Assembly: GCA_937928295.1 (NCBI GenBank)
Contig: CALEYY010000167.1
Coordinates: forward strand, 1-32,505
Direction: 5' to 3'
Length of the DNA: 32,505 nucleotides
Source of the DNA: an uncultured Moraxellaceae bacterium
GTDB taxonomy: Bacteria > Pseudomonadota > Gammaproteobacteria > Pseudomonadales > Moraxellaceae
The position numbers and the translations under genes were made by a program. Positions within the stretch are counted from its first letter, which is position 1. Each line of letters opens with the position of its first letter. Below, in pieces: positions 14,800 to 22,653 of the stretch. Under the pieces are notes generated by a model, which was not told where the DNA came from, did no database searches, and saw nothing but the letters and a program-made list of their open reading frames with translations.

Positions 14800-15462
14800 A
14801 TGCGTATTCTACTTACTGCAGCAGTAGCCGGTTCCGTGATGCTGGCTGGCTGTACCACCAATCCGTACACCGGCGAACGACAGGTCAGCAAGGGTGCCTA
14901 CGGCGCGCTGATCGGTGCGGCTGCTGGCTGCGCCATTGCCACAGCAACCACCAAGCGTGGCGAGCGTAACGAGCGTTGCGGTCAGGGTGCTGCCATTGGT
15001 GGTGTCGTCGGCGGCGGCGCAGGCGTCTACATGGATGTGCAGGAAAAGAAGCTGCGTGATCGTCTGGCCGGTGTTGGCGTGGGCATTCAGCGTGATCCGA
15101 ACACCGGTGCCATTAACCTCGTGATGCCGGGCAACATTACTTTCCCGACCGCTCAGGCCAGCATCCGTGCTGACTTCTACCCGGTACTGGATGCCGTTTC
15201 CGATGTGCTGAAAGAGTACAAGGACACCACCATCACCGTCAGCGGTCACACCGACAGCCAAGGCGATGCGGCCTACAACCAGAAGTTGTCGCAGGATCGC
15301 GCGGGTTCGGTCGCTGGCTACCTCGTGAACCGTGGCGTGGCTTCGGGTCGTGTGTCGGCTGTGGGCTTTGGCAAGACTCAGCCGATTGCTGACAACAGCA
15401 CAGAAGCCGGCCGTTCGCAGAACCGTCGTGTGGAAGTTCGCATCAACCCGACTCAGCAGTAA
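14800..15462 (+). CDS. OmpA-family lipoprotein with glycine zipper (YiaD-like)
   Basis: The lipoprotein signal of this 220-aa protein ends LAGC, with lipidation at Cys18. Next is a glycine-zipper stretch (GALIGAAAGCAIATATT and GGVVGGGAGVYMD) that may insert in the membrane. The C-terminal OmpA domain from about residue 105 shows FPTAQASIRADFYP, TVSGHTDSQGD, LSQDRAGSVAGYL and GRSQNRRVEVRI. These include the Asp and Arg used to hold diaminopimelate of peptidoglycan. The protein therefore probably links the outer membrane to the cell wall, like E. coli YiaD. GGAG lies 7 bp before ATG 14800. A strong bidirectional terminator follows. Confidence 0.9.
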   Translation: MRILLTAAVAGSVMLAGCTTNPYTGERQVSKGAYGALIGAAAGCAIATATTKRGERNERCGQGAAIGGVVGGGAGVYMDVQEKKLRDRLAGVGVGIQRDPNTGAINLVMPGNITFPTAQASIRADFYPVLDAVSDVLKEYKDTTITVSGHTDSQGDAAYNQKLSQDRAGSVAGYLVNRGVASGRVSAVGFGKTQPIADNSTEAGRSQNRRVEVRINPTQQ

Positions 15463-15483
15463 TCCGCTGACGGGTTGAAAAAA

Positions 15484-15518
15484 CGCGCCCTGGCATTAAG
15501 TCAGGGCGCGTTTTTTTT
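15484..15518. terminator. Bidirectional rho-independent terminator
   Basis: A perfect 9-bp stem (CGCGCCCTG with CAGGGCGCG) and a 9-nt loop are followed by eight T on the plus strand and about six T on the minus strand. It serves the OmpA-like gene and the convergent carbonic anhydrase gene. The stop codon of the latter (15501-15503) lies at the loop-stem boundary. Confidence 0.9.
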
Positions 15519-16139
15519 CGGCACCATCCGGTAGATGGGCGGGAGCTGGTTGACGGCGTTGAAGTGCATGCCGAGGTCGCGCAGGATGCCGTCTTCGATG
15601 CTGAAGATGAAGCCGTGCACAGACACATCCTGACCGCGTTTCCAGGCATTCTGGATGATGGTGGTGTGGCAGACATTGGCGACCTGCTCGGTCACATTCA
15701 ATTCGCAGAGCAGGTTGAAGCGCTGCTGTTCGTCCAGCCCGTCAAACTCGGACTCATAAAGACGGTAGATGTCTTTGATGTGGCGCAGCCAGTTGTCGAT
15801 GAGCCCGAACTCCTGATCTTCCAGCGCCGCCTTGATGCCGCCGCAGCCATAATGGCCGGTGACCAGAATGTGCTTCACTTTCAGCACATCCACGGCGTAT
15901 TGCAAAACGGACAGGCAATTCATGTCCGTATGCACGACCAGGTTGGCGACATTGCGGTGCACAAACACTTCGCCGGGCAGCAGGCCCATGATTTCGTTGG
16001 CGGGCACGCGGCTGTCGGCGCAGCCTATCCAGAGGAATTGGGGGGATTGCTGCTTTGCCAGCTTCTCGAAGAATTCGGGATCGCGGGCCTTGACGGCATC
16101 CGCCCACTCGCGGTTGTTGCGAAACAGCTCATCCAGCAT
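15501..16139 (-). CDS. can: Beta-class carbonic anhydrase
   Basis: This 212-aa cytoplasmic zinc enzyme interconverts CO2 and bicarbonate. The zinc and catalytic residues are all visible: Cys40 and Asp42 in GCADSRVP, then His96 and Cys99 in TGHYGCGG. The length and the start MLDELFRNNREWA match the E. coli Can group. ATG 16139 has GAGGAG at good spacing. Bicarbonate made here feeds carboxylases such as the PEP carboxylase in this window. The stop codon is inside the terminator hairpin, so ribosomes finishing this gene could disturb the hairpin. Confidence 0.95.
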   Translation of the reverse strand: MLDELFRNNREWADAVKARDPEFFEKLAKQQSPQFLWIGCADSRVPANEIMGLLPGEVFVHRNVANLVVHTDMNCLSVLQYAVDVLKVKHILVTGHYGCGGIKAALEDQEFGLIDNWLRHIKDIYRLYESEFDGLDEQQRFNLLCELNVTEQVANVCHTTIIQNAWKRGQDVSVHGFIFSIEDGILRDLGMHFNAVNQLPPIYRMVPKKNAP

Positions 16140-16279
16140 GACACGCTCCTCAGCCTGAGTAGGCCAGTACAAGCCTGATTTTGCGCGAGTATGCCATAGC
16201 CGGTGCTGGTCTTTGCCGCTGCTTTTGTCGATGATCCAGCATCGCGATGAGGAGTTCGGAAATGGCAGGGGAAGCGCGC

Positions 16280-17617
16280 ATGAACTGGACGCAGTTGCTA
16301 TCGACACAACGGTTCAAGATCAAGCAGGGCGTGATGGTGCCGACGCCGGCGGCCGCGAGTGCTGATGGCACGGCCGGGCTGCGTTCGGAGTTTCATATCG
16401 ACCATGATCGCGTGGTGTTTTCCAGCGCCTTTCGCCGCCTCGGGCGCAAGACGCAGGTGCATCCGCTGGCCTTGCACGATCACACGCATAACCGGTTGAC
16501 GCACAGTGTGGAGGTGGCGAGTGTCGGCCGCAGCCTAGGCAATCGCGTGGGCGCGATGCTGCAGGAGGGCGGCTTTCTGCCAGCGCAGGCGACGCCGTTC
16601 GATATCGGCGGCATCGTGCAGGTAGCTTGTCTGGCGCACGATCTGGGCAATCCGCCGTTTGGCCATACCGGCGAATATGCTCTGCGCGACTGGTTTTGCC
16701 GGCCCGAGCATGCCGGGTTGCTGGATGGCCTGTCGCTGGCACAGCAGCATGACATTCGCAGCTACGAGGGCAATGCCCACGGCCTGCGCCTGCTGACATC
16801 GCTGGAGATGTATGCCGGCGAGGGCGGCATGCGGCTGACGGCGGCGAGCCTGGGCGCACTGGTGAAATACCCGTGGACGGCGCAGACCTGCCCGGCGCGC
16901 GGCAAATTTAATATCTATCAGGCCGAGCTGGGTTATTTCCGGCAGGTGGCCGAGGCGCTGGGCCTGCCGGTGCGCGGCCCGGAGCAGTGGGCGCGACATC
17001 CGCTGTCGTATCTCATGGAGGCGGCAGACGACATCTGCTATGCGATTGTGGATCTGGAGGATGCCGTGGAGATGGGCATCCTGGATCTGCACGAGTTCGA
17101 GAACCTGCTCGGGCCGATTGTTGATCCGGAGAAGATCTGGCAGATCCGCGAGCCGCGTCAGTATGCGGCGGCCTTGCGCGGCACCATGGTCGGGCGTTGC
17201 GTGAAGGATTTGGCCGATACTTTCATGCGTCATCACGAGGCCTTGCTGGCGGGCGAATTGCCACTAAAGGATCTGATTGCCGGAGCCAGCCCGGATGTGC
17301 GCGATACGCTGGCGGCGGCCAAGCAGCTGGCCAGCGACAAAATTTATCGGCATCGCAGCAAAGTCGTGACTGAAATTGCGGCTTACCCTTGCCTCTCGGT
17401 ATTGCTGGATACGCTGGTGCCGCCGGTGCGCGCGTTTTGCCTGGGTGCGACCTTGGGTCATCGCCAGCAGACGCAGCTGGCATTGTTGCCGCGACCGCTG
17501 ACGCCGGGGCTGCCGCTGTATGACGGCTATCTGCAGGTGCTCGATTTTGTCGGCGGCATGACCGACAACCATGCCGCGCGTTTGGCACGCGATATCTCCG
17601 GCGTTGGCATTCTCTAG
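16280..17617 (+). CDS. dgt: Deoxyguanosinetriphosphate triphosphohydrolase (dGTPase)
   Basis: This 445-aa HD-domain enzyme cleaves dGTP to deoxyguanosine and triphosphate, affecting dNTP pools. Family features are FSSAFRRLGRKTQVHPL, the metal-binding HNRLTHSVEVASVGR, the HD pair in CLAHDLGNPPFGHTGE and YLMEAADDICYAIVDLEDA. I favour ATG 16280 because homologues start with M-x-W-x-x-L-L-S and AGGGGAAG is just upstream. ATG 16262, with GAGGAG 7 bp upstream, is almost as good and would add six residues. The gene is divergent from can. Confidence 0.92.
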   Translation: MNWTQLLSTQRFKIKQGVMVPTPAAASADGTAGLRSEFHIDHDRVVFSSAFRRLGRKTQVHPLALHDHTHNRLTHSVEVASVGRSLGNRVGAMLQEGGFLPAQATPFDIGGIVQVACLAHDLGNPPFGHTGEYALRDWFCRPEHAGLLDGLSLAQQHDIRSYEGNAHGLRLLTSLEMYAGEGGMRLTAASLGALVKYPWTAQTCPARGKFNIYQAELGYFRQVAEALGLPVRGPEQWARHPLSYLMEAADDICYAIVDLEDAVEMGILDLHEFENLLGPIVDPEKIWQIREPRQYAAALRGTMVGRCVKDLADTFMRHHEALLAGELPLKDLIAGASPDVRDTLAAAKQLASDKIYRHRSKVVTEIAAYPCLSVLLDTLVPPVRAFCLGATLGHRQQTQLALLPRPLTPGLPLYDGYLQVLDFVGGMTDNHAARLARDISGVGIL

Positions 17618-17620
17618 GTC

Positions 17621-17648
17621 TTGAACTGTCGCGACGGGATGCTATGCT
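17621..17648 (+). promoter_or_regulatory. Promoter for the SDR dehydrogenase gene
   Basis: TTGAAC (17621-17626), a 16-bp spacer and TATGCT (17643-17648) lie about 45 bp before the start codon. Confidence 0.5.
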
Positions 17649-17691
17649 CGCCGCCGCGACTCAGTAGTCATTATTTTTTCAGGAGTGTTTC

Positions 17692-18459
17692 ATGCAGCTG
17701 CAAGACAAGATTGCCATCGTTACCGGTGGTGCTTCGGGCCTGGGTCTGGCCACGGTCAAGGGCTTTCTGGCCAAGGGTGCGAAAGTCGCCATTTTTGATT
17801 TGAATGTCGATGTGGGTCAGGCGGTGGCTGCCGAACTGGGTGCGAACTGCCATTTCTGCCGCGTCAATGTCTCGGATGAGGCGTCGGTGCAGGTTGCGCT
17901 GAGCGAAGTTTCGGCGAAGTGGGGCGGCGTGCATGTGGCCGTGAACTGCGCCGGCATCGGCAGCGCCATGCGTACCGTCGGCAAGAACGGCCCGCACTCG
18001 CTGGATGTGTTCAACAAGGTCATTACCGTGAACCTGATCGGCACTTTCAATGTGACGCGCCTGGCTGCGGCTGAGATGGCGAAGAATGAAGGCAATGCCG
18101 ATAACGAGCGCGGCGTGATCATCAATACCGCGTCGGTGGCAGCGTTTGACGGCCAGATCGGTCAGGTCGCCTATTCGGCATCGAAGGGTGGCGTGGTCGG
18201 CATGACCTTGCCGCTGGCGCGTGATCTGGCCAGCATCGGCGTGCGCGTGAACACCATCGCGCCGGGTATCTTCAATACGCCGCTGATGAATGCCGCGCCC
18301 GACACCGTGAAGCTGCCGCTGATCGAGATGACGCAGTTCCCCAAGCGCCTCGGCTATCCGGAGGAATACGCCCAGCTCGCCGCGCAGATGGTCGAGAACG
18401 GCTTCCTCAATGGCGAAACCATCCGCCTTGATGGCGCCATCCGCATGGCTCCGCGTTAA
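17692..18459 (+). CDS. SDR-family 3-hydroxyacyl-CoA dehydrogenase-like protein
   Basis: This 255-aa classical short-chain dehydrogenase has the NAD-binding TGGASGLG near residue 11, an acidic residue in IFDLNVD favouring NAD(H), NCAGIG, the catalytic Ser in INTASVAAFDG and YSASK with Tyr and Lys. The set TPLM and MVENGFLNGETIRLDGAIRM is typical of the type II 3-hydroxyacyl-CoA dehydrogenase/HSD17B10-like group, suggesting a role in fatty-acid or branched-chain acyl-CoA oxidation. The thiolase at 3533-4714 would catalyse a related step, but it is far away. CAGGAG precedes ATG 17692. The stop codon overlaps the stop of the convergent sensor kinase gene. Confidence 0.88.
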   Translation: MQLQDKIAIVTGGASGLGLATVKGFLAKGAKVAIFDLNVDVGQAVAAELGANCHFCRVNVSDEASVQVALSEVSAKWGGVHVAVNCAGIGSAMRTVGKNGPHSLDVFNKVITVNLIGTFNVTRLAAAEMAKNEGNADNERGVIINTASVAAFDGQIGQVAYSASKGGVVGMTLPLARDLASIGVRVNTIAPGIFNTPLMNAAPDTVKLPLIEMTQFPKRLGYPEEYAQLAAQMVENGFLNGETIRLDGAIRMAPR

Positions 18460-20723
18460 ACAAGTGCTCCGCTCTGTATCAGCGCATCCATTTCATGCAG
18501 GATGCGCTGATGCAAGCCGGCATCAACGCTGCCCGCCGGTAGCGCCAATGCCGCCTCCAGTGCCGCTCTGAGTGCCGGCACGCCGGTATAACGGCAAGCC
18601 CCCAGCAAACGATGTATCGCGCGATGCCATGCTTGCGCGTCCTGTGCTGTGCCGGCATTGGCCAGCTGCTCGCGAGCCAGCGGGATGTCGTCGATCAAAG
18701 TGCTGATGAGCTGCTCGGCGAGGCTGCGACGGCCGCCGGCCAGCCGTTCGGCTTCGGGCCAGTCAATCACAAGGATCGGTTGGCCTATGTAGCGCGTCCA
18801 TTGCAGCAGGATGTGATTCAGCTGACTTTCATCCAGCGGCTTGCTGAGATAGTCGTCGATACCGTTGCGCAGCCAGTATTCGCGCTCGGAGCTGAGTGCA
18901 TGGGCGGTGAGCGCGATGATGGGCACGCGCTGGCCGCCACGCTCTTGCGCCCGAATTGCCTGGGCAGCCTCCAGCCCGTTCATGATGGGCATCTGGATGT
19001 CCATGAAAATCAGGTCGAAGACGCTGGCTGCTGCAGCCGTGATGGCCGCCTCGCCGTTGTTTGCCGTGCAAGTGTGTATGCCCAGTTCCTGCAGCCAGGC
19101 CTGCATGAGCTGCAGGTTTGCCGGATGATCATCCACGACCAGCACCCGCAGCGGCTCTGTGTTTGCGGTGATGTGCTGTGCGGACGACAGTGCCGCTGAC
19201 AGGTGCGGTGCCGTCTGCAAATGGCTTCGATAAAACGGATCGCGCGCCGCCCACCAAGTCACCGTAAAGGTCGATCCCTGTCCGACACGACTTTCCGCGT
19301 GGAGCTGGCCGCCCAGCAGTTGCACGAGTTGGCGTGTGATGGTCAGGCCCAGGCCGGTGCCGCCGAAGTGTCTGGAGGTGGATGTGTCGGCCTGCTCGAA
19401 GGCCTCGAACAGGCTTTGCAGACGCTCGGAGTCAATGCCCACGCCGGTGTCGCTGACCTTGAGCTGGCATTGCACGCGAGCGGCATCTGCATCGACGGCG
19501 CTGAGGCTGACATTGATCTCGCCGCGAGCCGTGAACTTGATGGCATTGCTCAGCAAGTTGGTGAAAATTTGACGCAGGCGCAGCGGGTCGCCGAGCAAGG
19601 ACTCGCTGAGATCATCTGCGCAGTGTACTTGTAGCTGCACGGGCTTATCGCCCAGCAACGGTGCCAGCATGGCAGCCGCATCGGTGAGCAGACCGTTCAG
19701 CTGCACAGGGGTCTCATCCAGAATCAGTCGCCCGGCTTCGATTTTCGACAGATCCAGCAGGTCGTTGAGGATGGCCAGCAAATGCTCACCGGAGCGTGAC
19801 AGGGCGCCGACATGCTGCTGCTGAGTTGCCGACAGCGGCGTGCGCTCCAGCAAGCGGGCAAAGCCCAGCAAGCTGGTCAGCGGCGTGCGAATTTCATGGC
19901 TGATGTTGGCCAGAAACTCCGATTTCAGCTGGTTGCTGGCTTGCGCGGATCGGCGGGCAGCATGCAGCTCGATGTTCTGGCGCTCGATGGCATCCAGCGT
20001 TTCCCGCAGTTCGGCCTCGGCGTGCTCACTCTCTTGAGTGAGCATGTCAAGCTGCTGCTTCTGCTTGAAGTAATAGCGCGTGAGCGAGGTCACCAGCTCT
20101 GGCCAGATGCGCTTGGCGGCATCATGCGACTCGCTGGAGATGACCTCCGGCTGATTGATCATGTCGGCAAAGGCATTGAGCGGCAGCAGCGTGCGCTGAA
20201 GCAGCCAATAGAGCAGGCCGGTGAGTACGACAAGCAGGCTTAGGCTGAGTACCAGGTACAGGCTCAAGCGCTCGTAAAAGGCCAGTCGCAGCAGTTGCTG
20301 TGTTGAGGTCAGCACCAGCCAGCGGCCATCCGGCAGCGATATCAGGTCTTGATGGTCGTCCTCTAGGGCCAGCGTGTACTGGCCGGGCTTGAAGCGCTGT
20401 AGGCGAGCAGGGCTGGGTAGCGGAATCTGGCTTTGGCCGGCGTCGGCAAGCAGGTGGCCATTGCCACTGAGCAGGCTCAGTCGGCGCAAGTCATCGCCGC
20501 GCAAGATTTTTTGTAGCCAGGCACTTTGCTCGCCGGCGCTGAGCTTGGTCAGGCTCAGGGCTTCAGCGGTGTTGCGCAGTATCAGTTCGCGGCGCTGCTC
20601 ATGGCTGGCCAGCATGTCATCGCGGTAGTGATTGCTGATGAGCAAGGTCAGGCTTAGCAGCAGTAGCGCGACCGGCAGCGTGAAGGCAAACAGCAGGCGG
20701 TGATGCAGGGTCCACGGATACAT
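18456..20723 (-). CDS. gacS: Hybrid sensor histidine kinase, GacS/BarA type
   Basis: This 755-aa inner-membrane kinase has a transmembrane helix at ~8-28, a periplasmic sensor region, a second helix near 150-170 and a linker. The HisKA domain has the phosphorylated His276 in FLANISHEIRTPL. The ATPase domain shows LSNAIKFT, DTGVGI and GTGLGL. The receiver has Asp575 in IFMDIQMPIMNG, and the C-terminal Hpt has His704 in AIHRLLGACRYTG. This four-step phosphorelay is the GacS/BarA architecture. The position next to cysM-rlmD-relA matches gacS in Pseudomonas and barA in E. coli. It should signal to a GacA/UvrY regulator encoded elsewhere. ATG 20723 has TGGAG 7 bp upstream. Confidence 0.92.
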   Translation of the reverse strand: MYPWTLHHRLLFAFTLPVALLLLSLTLLISNHYRDDMLASHEQRRELILRNTAEALSLTKLSAGEQSAWLQKILRGDDLRRLSLLSGNGHLLADAGQSQIPLPSPARLQRFKPGQYTLALEDDHQDLISLPDGRWLVLTSTQQLLRLAFYERLSLYLVLSLSLLVVLTGLLYWLLQRTLLPLNAFADMINQPEVISSESHDAAKRIWPELVTSLTRYYFKQKQQLDMLTQESEHAEAELRETLDAIERQNIELHAARRSAQASNQLKSEFLANISHEIRTPLTSLLGFARLLERTPLSATQQQHVGALSRSGEHLLAILNDLLDLSKIEAGRLILDETPVQLNGLLTDAAAMLAPLLGDKPVQLQVHCADDLSESLLGDPLRLRQIFTNLLSNAIKFTARGEINVSLSAVDADAARVQCQLKVSDTGVGIDSERLQSLFEAFEQADTSTSRHFGGTGLGLTITRQLVQLLGGQLHAESRVGQGSTFTVTWWAARDPFYRSHLQTAPHLSAALSSAQHITANTEPLRVLVVDDHPANLQLMQAWLQELGIHTCTANNGEAAITAAAASVFDLIFMDIQMPIMNGLEAAQAIRAQERGGQRVPIIALTAHALSSEREYWLRNGIDDYLSKPLDESQLNHILLQWTRYIGQPILVIDWPEAERLAGGRRSLAEQLISTLIDDIPLAREQLANAGTAQDAQAWHRAIHRLLGACRYTGVPALRAALEAALALPAGSVDAGLHQRILHEMDALIQSGALV

Positions 20724-20803
20724 CCGGTGTCTCCAGTGCGGTGTCGAGATCAGGCGGGGCCAAATGCGCATCTAGCCTAGCATGCGAGCCTAGGAACGCA
20801 CAT

Positions 20804-20832
20804 TTGGTCAGCGGGCGCTTTGTCTTTACAAT
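20804..20832 (+). promoter_or_regulatory. Promoter for cysM and downstream genes
   Basis: TTGGTC (20804-20809), a 17-bp spacer and TACAAT (20827-20832, 5 of 6) place the start site about 23 bp before the cysM ATG. Two AGCCTAG direct repeats lie just upstream in the divergent gap with gacS. Confidence 0.6.
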
Positions 20833-20861
20833 CCGGCATCATCTTCTGGAGCCTGCGCGCG

Positions 20862-21782
20862 ATGAGCGATTTTTCCGGTTCGACCCCTCGCTATCCCACC
20901 ATTGCCGATACGGTCGGCAACACGCCGCTAGTGCGCTTGCAGCGCCTGCCCGGCAACACCAGCAATATCCTGCTGGTGAAGCTGGAGGGCAACAATCCGG
21001 CGGGCTCGGTGAAGGATAGACCGGCGCTGTCGATGATTGCGCAGGCAGAACTGCGCGGCGACATCAAGCCCGGCGATACGCTGATCGAGGCGACATCGGG
21101 CAATACCGGCATTGCGCTGGCGATGGCGGCGGCGATCAAGGGCTACAAGATGAAGCTCATCATGCCGGCGAACCAGAGCCAGGAGCGTAAAGATGCGATG
21201 GCGGCCTATGGTGCCGAGCTGATTTCAGTGAGCAAGGAAGAGGGCATGGAAGGCGCACGAGACCTGGCCATGCGGATGCAGAGCGAAGGTCTGGGCGTGG
21301 TGCTGAACCAGTTCGGCAACCTCGACAATCCGCTGGCGCATTATGTGGGCACCGGCCCGGAAATCTGGCAGCAGACGCAGGGCACGATCACGCATTTCAT
21401 CAGCTCCATGGGCACCACCGGCACCATCATGGGCACTTCGCGCTACCTCAAGGAGCAGAATCCGGCGGTGCAGATCGTCGGGCTGCAGCCCTGTGAGGGC
21501 GCGGCGATTCCCGGCATCCGGCGCTGGCCAGAGGCGTATCTGCCGACCATCTTTGATCGTGCTCGCGTGGATTGGGTAATGGACATCGCCCAGCCCGAAG
21601 CGGAGGCGACCATGCGTCGTTTGGCGCGCGAAGAGGGCATTTTCTGCGGGGTGTCGTCGGGCGGGTCGGTGTGGGCGGCGCTGGAGTTGTCGAAGCAGCT
21701 GGAGAACGCTGTCATCGTGGCCATCGTTTGTGATCGTGGCGACCGCTACCTGTCTACCGGCGTCTATGCGGAGCCGGCATGA
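20862..21782 (+). CDS. cysM: Cysteine synthase B
   Basis: This 306-aa PLP-dependent enzyme makes cysteine from O-acetylserine and sulfide or thiosulfate. The Schiff-base lysine is Lys51 in NNPAGSVKDRPA; the phosphate and substrate loops are EATSGNTGIALAMAAA, SSMGTTGTIMGTSRYL and GVSSGGSVWAAL. The sequence around NNPAGSVKDR and IPGIRRWP fits CysM rather than CysK. The GGAG site lies 10 bp before ATG 20862; a start at 20820 is in frame but falls inside the promoter. The end overlaps the next gene by 4 bp (ATGA), so translation is probably coupled. It is the usual neighbour of gacS in Pseudomonas. Confidence 0.94.
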   Translation: MSDFSGSTPRYPTIADTVGNTPLVRLQRLPGNTSNILLVKLEGNNPAGSVKDRPALSMIAQAELRGDIKPGDTLIEATSGNTGIALAMAAAIKGYKMKLIMPANQSQERKDAMAAYGAELISVSKEEGMEGARDLAMRMQSEGLGVVLNQFGNLDNPLAHYVGTGPEIWQQTQGTITHFISSMGTTGTIMGTSRYLKEQNPAVQIVGLQPCEGAAIPGIRRWPEAYLPTIFDRARVDWVMDIAQPEAEATMRRLAREEGIFCGVSSGGSVWAALELSKQLENAVIVAIVCDRGDRYLSTGVYAEPA

Positions 21783-22606
21783 ATACGCTGGTGTTCGACA
21801 TCGAGACGGTGCCCGATATTGCCGGCGGCCGTCGCCTCTATGGCTTGGACGGGCTGGATGACGCCGCTGCCGGTGAGGCGCTGTTCAAGCTGCGCCGACA
21901 GGAAACCGGTGGCTCCGACTTTATCCGGCATTCGCTGCAGCGTGTGGTCTGCATCTCGGCGGTGTTGCGTTCGCGCGATGGCGTAAAAGTCTGGTCGCTG
22001 GGCGACGAGTCGGAAAGCGAGGCGCAGATCATCAAACGATTCTTCGATGGCCTGGAAAAGACCCAGCCGACGCTGGTGTCGTGGAACGGCAGCGGCTTTG
22101 ACCTGCCGGTGCTGCATTATCGCGCGCTGATCAACGGCATTCAGGCGCCGAGCTACTGGGATCAGGGCGAGCATAACCGCGAGGCCAAGTTCAACAACTA
22201 CCTGGGCCGCTTCCACTCGCGGCATACCGATTTGATGGACCTGCTGGCGGGCTATCAGGCCCGTGCCGTGCAGCCGCTGGATCAGGTCGCGACCCTGCTC
22301 GGCTTTCCGGGCAAAGCTGGCATGGACGGCAGCCAGGTCTGGCCGGCGTTTCTGGCCGGCGAGCTGAGCAAGATCCGCCAGTATTGCGAGACCGATGTGC
22401 TCAACACCTGGCTGGTCTGGCTGCGCTTCCAGTTCATGCGCGGCCAGCTCGACAAAGCCGGTCTCGATCTCGAACTGGGGCTGGTGCGCGAGCTGCTGAA
22501 GGCCTCCGCGATGCCGCATCTGCAAGCTTTTCTGGCGGACTGGGATGCGGCGCAAGCGGCGTTGCCCAGCCACGACCTGCCGCTGAATCATCCAATCGCT
22601 TCCTGA
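21779..22606 (+). CDS. PolB-type 3'-5' exonuclease (DEDD family)
   Basis: This 275-aa protein is a stand-alone exonuclease domain related to the proofreading domain of family B DNA polymerases. Exonuclease motifs are FDIETVPD near residue 6 (ExoI, DxE), VSWNGSGFDLPVLHYR (ExoII, with the Asp) and YCETDVLNTWLVWLRF (ExoIII). These acidic residues coordinate two metal ions. Its substrate and pathway are not known. The same family is found beside cysM and rlmD in pseudomonads, which supports a conserved neighbourhood. ATG 21779 overlaps the cysM stop, and no polymerase domain is attached. Confidence 0.85.
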   Translation: MNTLVFDIETVPDIAGGRRLYGLDGLDDAAAGEALFKLRRQETGGSDFIRHSLQRVVCISAVLRSRDGVKVWSLGDESESEAQIIKRFFDGLEKTQPTLVSWNGSGFDLPVLHYRALINGIQAPSYWDQGEHNREAKFNNYLGRFHSRHTDLMDLLAGYQARAVQPLDQVATLLGFPGKAGMDGSQVWPAFLAGELSKIRQYCETDVLNTWLVWLRFQFMRGQLDKAGLDLELGLVRELLKASAMPHLQAFLADWDAAQAALPSHDLPLNHPIAS

Positions 22607-22653
22607 TTTGACGGGCGCTGTGCCCGTTACCTTTATTCCTACCAGAGTCTGTT

